Positions 30,576-39,071 of a stretch of 40,678 bases of DNA are shown in pieces; the first letter of the stretch is position 1, and the number at the start of each line of letters is the position of its first letter. The DNA lies in contig NZ_NWTG01000043.1 of NCBI RefSeq assembly GCF_002532045.1, forward strand, positions 1-40,678. Reading direction: 5' to 3'. The stretch is from Bradyrhizobium sp. C9. Lineage in GTDB: Bacteria > Pseudomonadota > Alphaproteobacteria > Rhizobiales > Xanthobacteraceae. Under the pieces are notes generated by a model, which made no database searches, was not told the origin of the DNA, and saw nothing but the letters and a program-made list of their open reading frames with translations. The translations under genes were made by a program, and so were the position numbers.

Positions 30576-31823
30576 TCAGGCGCGGCCCTTGGTCGGGATC
30601 TTGTTGAAGGGAACGTCCTTGTCGACCCTGATGTCGCCGGGCAGACCCAGCACCCGCTCGGCGATGATGTTGCGCATGATCTCGTCGGTGCCGCCCTCGA
30701 CGCGGGTGCCCGGCGCGCGCAGCAGCATTGCCTGGAACTTGCCGGCGACCTCGGCATCTTCGGGCCCGCTCAGCGCGCCGGCGGCACCCTGCAGGTCGAG
30801 CGCGTAGGTCGCGACGTCCTGGATCATCGAGCCGGCAACCAGCTTGCCGATCGAGTTCTCCGGTCCCGGACGTTCACCACGGGAGAGCGCGGAGATCGCG
30901 CGCATACTGGTGTATTTCAGGCCGCTCGCCTTCACCGCCCAGTTCGCAAGCTTGGCGCGCACCGCGCGGTTCTCGATCGCGAGGCCATCCTCCAGCATCA
31001 GGTTGTTGCAGAAATCGAACAGCTCGGGGAAGCCGGTCGAGACGCCGGCGCCGATCGACATCCGCTCGTTCATCAGCGTGGTCAGCGACACGTTCCAGCC
31101 GTCATTGACATTGCCGAGCCGCTGCGAGTCCGGAATGCGCACGTCGGTGAAATAGACTTCGTTGAAGTCCGACGCTCCGCTCGCCTGCTTGATTGGCCTG
31201 ACCTCGACGCCCGGGCTCTTCATGTCCAGGAAGAACATGGTGAGGCCCTTGTGCTTCGCGACCGTCGGATCGGTGCGGGTCAAGAGGATGCCGTAGTCGG
31301 AATAATGCGCGCCAGAAGTCCAGATCTTCTGGCCGTTGATCACCCACTCGTCGCCCTGCTTCTCGGCACGGGTGCGCAAGCCCGCAACGTCGGAGCCGCC
31401 GGCCGGCTCGGAGAACAGCTGGCACCAGATCTTCTCGCCGGAGGCGAGCGGCGGCAGATATTTGCGCTTCTGCTCCTCACCGGCGAACGCCATCATTGTC
31501 GGTCCGCACATGCCGTGGCCGATGATGAACATCGAGCTGAGGCGGCCGAACGGGCCCTCCTCCTGCTGCCAGATCACGCGCTCAATCGGCGACGAGCCGC
31601 GGCCGCCATACTCCTTCGGCCAGTGCAGACAGGCCCAACCAGCATCGGCTTTCTTCCTCTGCCAGGCTTTTGCCGCTTCGAGAATGTTGGCGCCCTTGAG
31701 CGCAACGCGGCCGAGCGAGGCCTTGCGCAGCTCTTCCTCATATTGCTTCGGCGCATTGGCCGCGATCCACGCTTTCGCCTCGGCGCGGAACGCGGCCTCC
31801 TGCGGGGTGTCGTCGAAATTCAT
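30576..31823 (-). CDS. Acyl-CoA dehydrogenase, long subunit type (paralogue A)
   Basis: A 415-residue acyl-CoA dehydrogenase, alignable without gaps to 29303-30547 over at least the first 250 residues. It keeps CQLFSEPAGGSDVAGLRTRAE, GQKIWTSGAHYSDYG and the IVD-type base Glu253 (LMNERMSIG); the MCAD position is again Gly (VEGGTDEIMRN). The two copies are separated by 28 bp and look like a tandem duplication that has since diverged. It is 12 bp after the short dehydrogenase. GAGG precedes the ATG by six bases. Confidence 0.92.
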   Translation of the reverse strand: MNFDDTPQEAAFRAEAKAWIAANAPKQYEEELRKASLGRVALKGANILEAAKAWQRKKADAGWACLHWPKEYGGRGSSPIERVIWQQEEGPFGRLSSMFIIGHGMCGPTMMAFAGEEQKRKYLPPLASGEKIWCQLFSEPAGGSDVAGLRTRAEKQGDEWVINGQKIWTSGAHYSDYGILLTRTDPTVAKHKGLTMFFLDMKSPGVEVRPIKQASGASDFNEVYFTDVRIPDSQRLGNVNDGWNVSLTTLMNERMSIGAGVSTGFPELFDFCNNLMLEDGLAIENRAVRAKLANWAVKASGLKYTSMRAISALSRGERPGPENSIGKLVAGSMIQDVATYALDLQGAAGALSGPEDAEVAGKFQAMLLRAPGTRVEGGTDEIMRNIIAERVLGLPGDIRVDKDVPFNKIPTKGRA

Positions 31824-31835
31824 GACGGTCCTCGC

Positions 31836-32963
31836 TTACGCCGCGTTCTTCTTGCGCATGCGATCGATCAGCGCGTCTTCCCAATAGGACAGGCTGCCCA
31901 GGCCAAGCGCCATCGCATTGGCGCGGCGATAGTACATGTGGCAGTCGAACTCCCAGGTGAAGCCCATCCCGCCATGGACCTGGATGTTGTTCTTGGCGCA
32001 GTGCTGGAACGCCTGCGTCGCGCTGATGCGCGCGGCGGCGGCGGCTTCCGGCAACTCGCCGGCATTGGTCGAAAGCGCCCATGCGCCGTAATAGCAGTTC
32101 GAGCGCGCCAGGGTCGCGGACACATACATGTCGGCCAGCATGTGCTTGACCGCCTGGAACGAGCCGATCGGACGACCGAACGCGATGCGGTCGAGCGCGT
32201 AGTCGCGGCCCATCTCCAGCGCGCGGTCGGCGCCGCCGACCTGCTCGAACGCCATGAGCACGGCTGCGCGATCCAGCACCTGGGTGAGCACACCCCAGCC
32301 CTCGCCGGTGGCACCGAGCGGCTCGGCCTTAGCGTCCTTGAAGGTGATCGCGGCCTGACCGCGGGTCAGATCGATGTTGGTGAGCGACTTGATCTCGACG
32401 CCACCGGCCTTGAGATCGACGATGAACAGCGAGATATCGGACTCACGTCCGCTCGAGCCGGTGCGCGCGGCGACCACGGCGAAATCGGCGATCGCGCCGT
32501 CGGCCACCGGCTTCTTGACGCCGTTGAGCACGCCGCCATTGGCCGTCACCTTGATCGCCTTCGGCGACGGATTGCCGTGGCCTTCGAACAGCGCCAGCGT
32601 GCCGATGGCATCGCCGGAAGCGATCTTCGGCAGCCACTTCTGCTTCTGGGCGTCCGAGCCTGCGATCAGCAGCGCCTCGGCGGCGAGATAGACGGTCGAG
32701 GAGAACGGCACTGGCGCCAGCGCACGGCCCATTTCTTCCGCGATCACACAGAGTTCGAGATGGCCGGCACCCGCGCCGCCGAACTGCTCCGGGATCGCGA
32801 CGCCGAGGAAGCCCATCTCGGCGAGGCCCTTCCACAGCGCCTTGTCGTAGGGCGCCTTGCCGTCGAGCACCTCGCGCACCGCCTTCGGCGGGCACTGTTC
32901 GCTGAGGAATTTCCGCGCCTCGTCGCGCATCTGCTTCTGTTCGTCGGAGAAATCGAAATTCAT
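31836..32963 (-). CDS. Acyl-CoA dehydrogenase, short subunit type
   Basis: A 375-residue acyl-CoA dehydrogenase-family protein of the shorter, beta-like type. It starts MNFDFSDEQKQMRDEARKFL and ends QVHGGMGFTWEFDCHMYYRRANAM without an EGT motif. At the IVD-type position it has Asp-Arg (VLDRAAVLMAFE) instead of Glu-Arg, so neither classical catalytic base is present. In FadE28-FadE29-type heterotetramers one subunit is catalytically silent, so this protein may pair with one of the two long paralogues encoded just downstream. It is the first dehydrogenase after the ligase gene. Confidence 0.9.
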   Translation of the reverse strand: MNFDFSDEQKQMRDEARKFLSEQCPPKAVREVLDGKAPYDKALWKGLAEMGFLGVAIPEQFGGAGAGHLELCVIAEEMGRALAPVPFSSTVYLAAEALLIAGSDAQKQKWLPKIASGDAIGTLALFEGHGNPSPKAIKVTANGGVLNGVKKPVADGAIADFAVVAARTGSSGRESDISLFIVDLKAGGVEIKSLTNIDLTRGQAAITFKDAKAEPLGATGEGWGVLTQVLDRAAVLMAFEQVGGADRALEMGRDYALDRIAFGRPIGSFQAVKHMLADMYVSATLARSNCYYGAWALSTNAGELPEAAAAARISATQAFQHCAKNNIQVHGGMGFTWEFDCHMYYRRANAMALGLGSLSYWEDALIDRMRKKNAA

Positions 32964-32997
32964 GGCGCTTACCCGCGTTGCTGTTGTTCGTTGGCTT

Positions 32998-33079
32998 CGT
33001 AGGATGGGTGGAGCGAAGCGATACCCATCGATGGCGTGGTCACAGATGATGGGTTTCGCTGCGCTCTACCCATCCTACG
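32998..33079. repeat. Palindromic GTAGGATGGGT repeat
   Basis: CGTAGGATGGGT (32998-33009) and ACCCATCCTACG (33068-33079) are perfect 12-bp arms; inside, GGAGCGAAGCGATACCCATC is partly matched by GATGGGTTTCGCTGCGCTC. It belongs to a widespread bacterial intergenic repeat type. It lies between the ligase stop (33081) and the short dehydrogenase start. Confidence 0.85.
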
Positions 33080-33080
33080 G

Positions 33081-34949
33081 TCAGTTCAAAATGATCACCT
33101 CGTCGCCAGGCTTGCCGGCGTAGAGCTGCTCGACCAGCGCGGCGCGGCGTTCGAGACCGGCGCGCTGGTTGATGTAGCCCTTGTCGGTGAGCTCATTGCC
33201 GTCAATCGACGGCGGCTCGACCATCAGCATCGCACGCGCGATGCGCATGCTGCTGCCGGTGGTGGATGCATTGTGCGCCTGCAAGCCCTTCCTGAGACAA
33301 TCGACCACGTCGGGATGCCGGACTACGTCCTCATAGCTCGCGTCCGCATTGCCGACGAGCTGGCGGCAGGCATGCAGGTTCGGCCAGCACAATAAGCCGA
33401 TGAACTCGCGATCCTGCCCCGCAACCAGCGCGTCATGCACGACCGGCGTCGCGGCAGCGATCGCATCGGTGCGCAGCGAGCCGACATGGACGAAGGTGCC
33501 TGTGGTCAGCTTGAAGTCCTCGACCACGCGGCCGGCGAAGATAATGCCCTGTAGCGGATCCTCGGGATCGACGAACACGCCGGCATCGCCGATGCAGTAG
33601 AAACCTTCTTCATCGAACATCTTGGCCGTGAGGTCCGCCTGACCGAAATAGCCCGGCGTGACGTTGACGCCGCGCAGCCGCAATTCGTATTTCGAGCCGC
33701 ACGGCACCATCTTCAGCTCGACGCCGGGGAACGGCAGGCCGATCAGGCCGACGCGCTCGGTGTCCCAATAGGTGCCGGTCGAGGTCGGCGCGGTCTCGGT
33801 CGAGCCCCAGCCGGTGTAGAACACGATGCGCTCGCCTGTGGTCTTCACCGCCAGCGCCTGCATCCGGTCATAGAGATCGTCGGGCAGCCGGGCGCCGCCA
33901 TAGGCCATGATCGAGAGGTTCTTGAAGAAGCTCGCGCACAGCGCCGCGTCCTTCTCCATCGCGGCCGCGAGCGCGGCATAGCCCGCCGGCACGTTGGCGT
34001 AATAGGTCGGCGACACCTCGCGCAGATTCCTGATGGTCTCCTCGAGCTGGCCCGGCATCGGCCGGCCATCGTCGATGTAAAGCGTGCCGCCATCGACCAG
34101 CACGGGATTGAACGCGGCGTTCCCTCCCATGGTGTGATTCCACGGCATCCAGTCGAGCACGGTCGGGATCGGGCCGGCCGTTTCACGCGGACGCACCTGC
34201 ATCATCATCGCCGCATTGGCGCACATCATCTCCTGGGTGTTGATGACGGCCTTCGGCATGCCGGTCGAACCCGAGGTGAACAGCAGCTTGCCGACGGTGT
34301 CGGTCGTGATCTTCGCGATCGACGCGCTGACATCGGCGGTCACCGGCGTTGCCGCGAGCTCGGCGAAGCCCACGCTCTTGATGCCGTCGCAGGGACGCAG
34401 CACGTGAACGACCGTGATGCCGGTGAGGTCGATCGCCTTCAGCGCCTTCTCGAAGGTCGGGCCGTCCTGCACCATCACCACGGCGGGCTTGATCAGGTTG
34501 AACAGGTATTTGAGCTTGAGATGATCCAGGCTCATCAGCGAATAGGCCGGCGACACCGGCGCTGCCGGCAGCCGCGCCTGCATCGCAGCCTGCGTCATCA
34601 GCGCGTGCTCGATCGAGTTGCCTGAGAGGATCGCGACGGGCCGCCCATCGCCAATGCCGAGATCGAGCAGGCCCTGCGTCAGCGCGTCGACGGTGCGTTT
34701 CGCGTCGCCATAGGAGACCTTGCGCCACTGCCGGTCGGGGCCGCCGCGTTGCGCGAGCCAGATCCGCTCCGGCGCCTGCGCCGCCCATTTGGCGAGATAG
34801 GCCGGGATGTGGGTCTCGTAAGCTTGCAAAGGGATCCGCGACTTCAGGACGACGGTGCCATCGCCGCGCCGCTCGACCGCGATGTCACGCGCGAGCCAAT
34901 CCACCTTGCGAAAGGCAGGCTTCGTCAGCATCGCCGCGTCTCCATCCAT
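33081..34949 (-). CDS. Feruloyl-CoA synthase-like acyl-CoA ligase, copy 2
   Basis: A 622-residue ANL-superfamily ligase of the same group as 2696-4579: LLFTSGSTGMPKAVINTQEMMCAN, DWMPWNHTMGGN, YTGWGSTETAPTSTGTYWD, GRVVEDFKLTTGTFVHVG and the catalytic-lysine segment LTDKGYINQRAGL. ATG 34949 has GGAG seven bases upstream. It is downstream of a crotonase (41-bp gap) and upstream of three acyl-CoA dehydrogenases, so its product is likely a saturated or unsaturated aryl-alkanoyl-CoA that is then dehydrogenated. Substrate inferred; the paralogue at 2696 has a similar context without dehydrogenases. Confidence 0.88.
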   Translation of the reverse strand: MDGDAAMLTKPAFRKVDWLARDIAVERRGDGTVVLKSRIPLQAYETHIPAYLAKWAAQAPERIWLAQRGGPDRQWRKVSYGDAKRTVDALTQGLLDLGIGDGRPVAILSGNSIEHALMTQAAMQARLPAAPVSPAYSLMSLDHLKLKYLFNLIKPAVVMVQDGPTFEKALKAIDLTGITVVHVLRPCDGIKSVGFAELAATPVTADVSASIAKITTDTVGKLLFTSGSTGMPKAVINTQEMMCANAAMMMQVRPRETAGPIPTVLDWMPWNHTMGGNAAFNPVLVDGGTLYIDDGRPMPGQLEETIRNLREVSPTYYANVPAGYAALAAAMEKDAALCASFFKNLSIMAYGGARLPDDLYDRMQALAVKTTGERIVFYTGWGSTETAPTSTGTYWDTERVGLIGLPFPGVELKMVPCGSKYELRLRGVNVTPGYFGQADLTAKMFDEEGFYCIGDAGVFVDPEDPLQGIIFAGRVVEDFKLTTGTFVHVGSLRTDAIAAATPVVHDALVAGQDREFIGLLCWPNLHACRQLVGNADASYEDVVRHPDVVDCLRKGLQAHNASTTGSSMRIARAMLMVEPPSIDGNELTDKGYINQRAGLERRAALVEQLYAGKPGDEVIILN

Positions 34950-34990
34950 TTTGCGTCTCCCGGAATTCTTGTCCTTTTGAGGATCTGTTC

Positions 34991-35803
34991 TCAGCGCCTG
35001 ATATAGACAGGCTTTCGTTTCTCGAGGAAGGCCTTGATGCCTTCCTGAAAATCTTCCGAACGGCTGCACAGCACCTGATTGCGATCCTCCATCGCGATCA
35101 CGGCCTCGATCGAGCCGGCATCGACGCTCATGTTGATGCATTCCTTCGAAAGGCGCAGACCGACCGGCGAGGCCGTCATCATCGCGTCGACATAAGGATT
35201 GGCAGCCGTGTCGAGATCGGCCGCCTCGACCACTTCGGACACCAGGCCAACCGCAAGCGCGCGGTCGGCATGGATGAAGCGCCCGGTGAGGATCAGTTCG
35301 GAGGCGACCGACACGCCGACAAGGCGCGGCAGGAAATAGCTGGTACCGATGTCGCAGCCGCCAAGGCCGAGCTTGATGAACGCGCAATTCATCCGCGCGT
35401 TCTTCGCGGCGATACGGATATCGGCGGCGAGTGCCAGCGCGAAGCCGCCGCCGGCGGCCGCGCCCTGCACCAGCGCGATGATCGGCTGCGGACAGCGCCG
35501 CATCAGCATCACGATGTCGGCGATGCGGCGCTGCGAGTCCAGTGACTCCGTGACGCCGGGCGGTTCGGTCTGGCCACCGCGGCGGGCCATCGCGTGCTTG
35601 AGGTCGAGCCCGGCGCAAAAATTCGCACCGGCGCCCTTCAGCACCACGACGCGGGTGTCGCGATTGCGCTGCAAACCCTGGAAGTAGGTGTTGAGCGCAT
35701 CGATCATCGCTGGATCGAGCGCGTTGAGGCTCTCGGGGCGATTGAGCGTGACCCAATCGACCCCGTCATGATGTTCGATCAGCAGCGGCTGAGACACGCG
35801 CAT
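34991..35803 (-). CDS. Crotonase-family protein lacking both hydratase glutamates
   Basis: A 270-residue crotonase (NFCAGLDLKH, GAAAGGGFALALAADIRI). The two hydratase Glu positions are Ala122 (GGGFALA) and Phe142 (CAFIKLG), so normal hydration is unlikely. Asp151 in GGCDIGTSYFLPRLVG aligns with Asp145 of 4-chlorobenzoyl-CoA dehalogenase and with Asp204 of dienoyl-CoA isomerase. It may therefore catalyse isomerisation or another reaction using that Asp. GGGAGG lies four bases before the ATG. It precedes ligase copy 2. It is usually annotated as enoyl-CoA hydratase, which may be misleading. Confidence 0.88.
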   Translation of the reverse strand: MRVSQPLLIEHHDGVDWVTLNRPESLNALDPAMIDALNTYFQGLQRNRDTRVVVLKGAGANFCAGLDLKHAMARRGGQTEPPGVTESLDSQRRIADIVMLMRRCPQPIIALVQGAAAGGGFALALAADIRIAAKNARMNCAFIKLGLGGCDIGTSYFLPRLVGVSVASELILTGRFIHADRALAVGLVSEVVEAADLDTAANPYVDAMMTASPVGLRLSKECINMSVDAGSIEAVIAMEDRNQVLCSRSEDFQEGIKAFLEKRKPVYIRR

Positions 35804-35849
35804 GGTCCTCCCGACCGTTCAGCGAACGCGATGCTCGTTGCTGTGCCCT

Positions 35850-36025
35850 CTCCCCTTGTGGGAGAGGGCATGTTCGCTATTGCCTTTGCATTCGATTGGG
35901 TGAGGGGTCTGTCTCCGCGGAGAGAACCCCTCATCCGTCGCCGTAGCCGATGCAAAGCATCGGCGTCCTTTTTTAAGGGACGGCGGCCAAAGGCCGCCTA
36001 TGGCCACCTTCTCCCACAAGGGGAG
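35850..36025. repeat. Palindromic CTCCCCTTGTGGGAG repeat
   Basis: CTCCCCTTGTGGGAG (35850-35864) and CTCCCACAAGGGGAG (36011-36025) are perfect 15-bp arms. Internal blocks GGTGAGGGGTCTGTC and AGAACCCCTCATCC pair loosely, and GATGCAAAGCATC and GGCGGCCAAAGGCCGCC are further hairpins. It fills most of the 247-bp gap between crotonase and SDR. Confidence 0.8.
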
Positions 36026-36050
36026 AAGGGAAGTACGGCGGAGTCCACCG

Positions 36051-36809
36051 TTAGCGCGGCGCCATGCGGATGGCGCCGTCGAGGCGGATGGTTTCGCCGT
36101 TGAGCATCGGGTTCTCGACGATGTGGACCGCGAGATTGCCGTACTCAGAAGCGTCGCCGAGGCGAGCCGGATGCGGCACCTGGGCGCCCAGGCTCTTGCG
36201 GGCTTCCTCGTTGAGACCCATCAGCAGCGGCGTCAGGAACAGGCCGGGTGCGATGGTGTTGACGCGGATCTTCAGGCTGGCGAGGTCGCGCGCGGCCGGC
36301 AGCGTGAGGCCGACGACGCCGCCCTTCGAGGCCGAATAGGCGATCTGGCCAATCTGGCCTTCATAGGCCGCGACCGACGCGGTGTTGATCGCGACGCCGC
36401 GCTCCTCGCCGATCGGGGCTTCGGTGGCGAGGCGCTCCGCGAACAGGCGCAGCACGTTGAAGGTGCCGATCAGATTGACATTGATGATGCGGACGAACTT
36501 CGCCAGCGGATAGACGCCGTCCTTGCCGACGATGCGCTGCGAGCCGCCAATGCCGGCGCAGTTCATCAGCACGCGCGCAACGCCATGCGCTGCCTCGGCC
36601 TTGGCGATCGCCGCCTTGATCGCTTCCTCGTCGGTGACGTCGGCGTGCAGGGCAACGCCCTTCACTTCGGCGGCGACCTTCTCGGCGTTTTCCTTGTTCT
36701 GGTCGATCACGCCGATTTTGGCGCCCTTGGCGGCCATGGCGCGCGCGGTCGCGGCACCGAGCCCGGAGCCACCGCCGGTGATGAGAACGGCAACGTCTTT
36801 CAACTGCAT
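36051..36809 (-). CDS. HSD10-like short-chain dehydrogenase, copy 2
   Basis: A 252-residue classical SDR paralogous to 1914-2675. It has TGGGSGLGAATA (11-22), NCAGIGGS, NTASVAAYEGQIGQIAYSASK with Tyr158 and Lys162, and the HSD10-like C-terminus (IAPGLFLTPLL, HPARLGDASEY, NGETIRLDGAIRMAP). It should be an NAD-dependent 3-hydroxyacyl-CoA dehydrogenase. It lies 45 bp after the TetR gene and before the crotonase and ligase copy 2, so it is probably the first enzyme gene of the TetR-controlled set. AAAGG lies eight bases before the ATG. Confidence 0.9.
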   Translation of the reverse strand: MQLKDVAVLITGGGSGLGAATARAMAAKGAKIGVIDQNKENAEKVAAEVKGVALHADVTDEEAIKAAIAKAEAAHGVARVLMNCAGIGGSQRIVGKDGVYPLAKFVRIINVNLIGTFNVLRLFAERLATEAPIGEERGVAINTASVAAYEGQIGQIAYSASKGGVVGLTLPAARDLASLKIRVNTIAPGLFLTPLLMGLNEEARKSLGAQVPHPARLGDASEYGNLAVHIVENPMLNGETIRLDGAIRMAPR

Positions 36810-36854
36810 GAGAACAACCTTTCCTTGGGCGTTTCTTCTCTAGACTTGAACTTG

Positions 36855-37598
36855 TTATCCGGCAGCGGCCGCTGCCGTTTCCTTATCGGGATTGAGCACG
36901 CCGCCGAAGATCAAGGCTTCCATGTGCTTGATGTATTCGCGGCAGACCTCGTCGGTGACCGGACCGACGCCGACCGCGCGCGACATCGCGTGGCGGCCGA
37001 AGAACAGATGATCGCAGGCGCCGATCAGGCTGGTGTAGAACAGCACCGGATCGATCTTGCGGAATTCGCCGGCCTTGATGCCCTCGGCGAGCAGGCGGCG
37101 ATGAAAATCCAGCAGCGGCGCGACGAAGAATTTCGACACCTCGTTCGCGGCGGCAGGCGAGCTCTCGTGCAGGAGATAATGAATCAGCCGGTTCATGTAG
37201 GGGAACTGGTGATAGGCGCGAATGATGCCGCCGATATGCAGGCGCAGTTTTGCGGACGGCGTGATCGGCTGGCTGATCAGATATTCGAGTTGCGATATCT
37301 CGGTGGCGGCGTCGCGCGCGAGCAGCGCCAGCAGCAGCCCGTCCTTGTTGCCGAAATGATATTTCACGAGCGCAGCGTTGACGCCGGACTTCTGCGCGAT
37401 GTCGGACAGCGACACCTCGATCGAGGCGCGCTCGATCATCAGCTCGCTGGCTGCGACCAATAGCTTGTCGGCAGTGGCATTTTTGCCGGCCGGAAGTTTC
37501 GTCGGTACGCTGGTATTCAACTGCGCTCTCGTCCCGCTCTTCGTCCCCGGCTGTTCCCTAGCTGTTTTTTGGCCCGCCGGTAAATCGAGGCCGCACAT
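36855..37598 (-). CDS. TetR family transcriptional regulator
   Basis: A regulator of about 247 residues with a TetR helix-turn-helix (ATADKLLVAASELMIERASIEVSLSDIAQKSGVNAALVKYHFGNKDGLLLALL) and a helical ligand domain. ATG 37598 is the first ATG; a TTG at 37520 (giving LNTSVPTK...) would put 20 to 30 residues before the HTH, as usual for the family, and may be the true start. It lies at the head of the minus-strand catabolic set and is divergent from the thiolase gene, with an AT-rich operator-like region between. It is the likely repressor of both, with an acyl-CoA or aromatic effector. Inferred from layout. Confidence 0.9.
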   Translation of the reverse strand: MCGLDLPAGQKTAREQPGTKSGTRAQLNTSVPTKLPAGKNATADKLLVAASELMIERASIEVSLSDIAQKSGVNAALVKYHFGNKDGLLLALLARDAATEISQLEYLISQPITPSAKLRLHIGGIIRAYHQFPYMNRLIHYLLHESSPAAANEVSKFFVAPLLDFHRRLLAEGIKAGEFRKIDPVLFYTSLIGACDHLFFGRHAMSRAVGVGPVTDEVCREYIKHMEALIFGGVLNPDKETAAAAAG

Positions 37599-37638
37599 AA
37601 GCCCATGGCGGGGCTGCACTCAAGAGTTAATTGATTGA

Positions 37639-37667
37639 TTGACTAAATGCTGAGCCGCCCCTTAAAT
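37639..37667 (+). promoter_or_regulatory. Promoter of the thiolase gene with operator-like repeats
   Basis: TTGACT (37639-37644), a 17-base spacer and TTAAAT (37662-37667) give a fair sigma-70 promoter about 50 bases before the thiolase ATG. It begins inside TTAATTGATTGATTGACTAA (37628-37647), a set of tandem ATTG/GATT steps with partial dyad symmetry, which is a plausible TetR site. Confidence 0.6.
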
Positions 37668-37717
37668 CCGGCCCAACTTTGAAACCGCCCAATCCAGAAA
37701 CATCAGGGAGATCAGAC

Positions 37718-38890
<1,173 letters not shown>

Positions 38891-38930
38891 GAGGCGTTCG
38901 ATTAGGTCCGAAGGACCTCCACGAAAAAGT

Positions 38931-39050
38931 GTCGTCCCGGCGAAGGCCGGGACCCATAACCGCAGGTGCTTGTGGTTGTGCCGGGCTGCGGCCCCAACTC
39001 ATTTCAACAAAACAAAGCGGTGGTTGGGTCCCGGCCTTCGCCGGGACGAC
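38931..39050. repeat. Palindromic repeat with 26-bp perfect arms
   Basis: The arms (38931-38956, beginning GTCGTCCCGGCGAAGG, and 39025-39050, ending CTTCGCCGGGACGAC) are exact reverse complements over 26 bp. Related, more decayed, copy at 18803-18923. It lies between thiolase and ligase genes and ends 22 bases before the ligase start. Confidence 0.88.
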
Positions 39051-39071
39051 GCATCACCTGAGGAAACATCT

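Noticed and set aside
34950..35756. Extension of ligase copy 2 upstream to 891 residues
   Set aside because: The upstream part is a shadow of the crotonase gene in another frame; ATG 34949 has a good ribosome-binding site and matches the family length.
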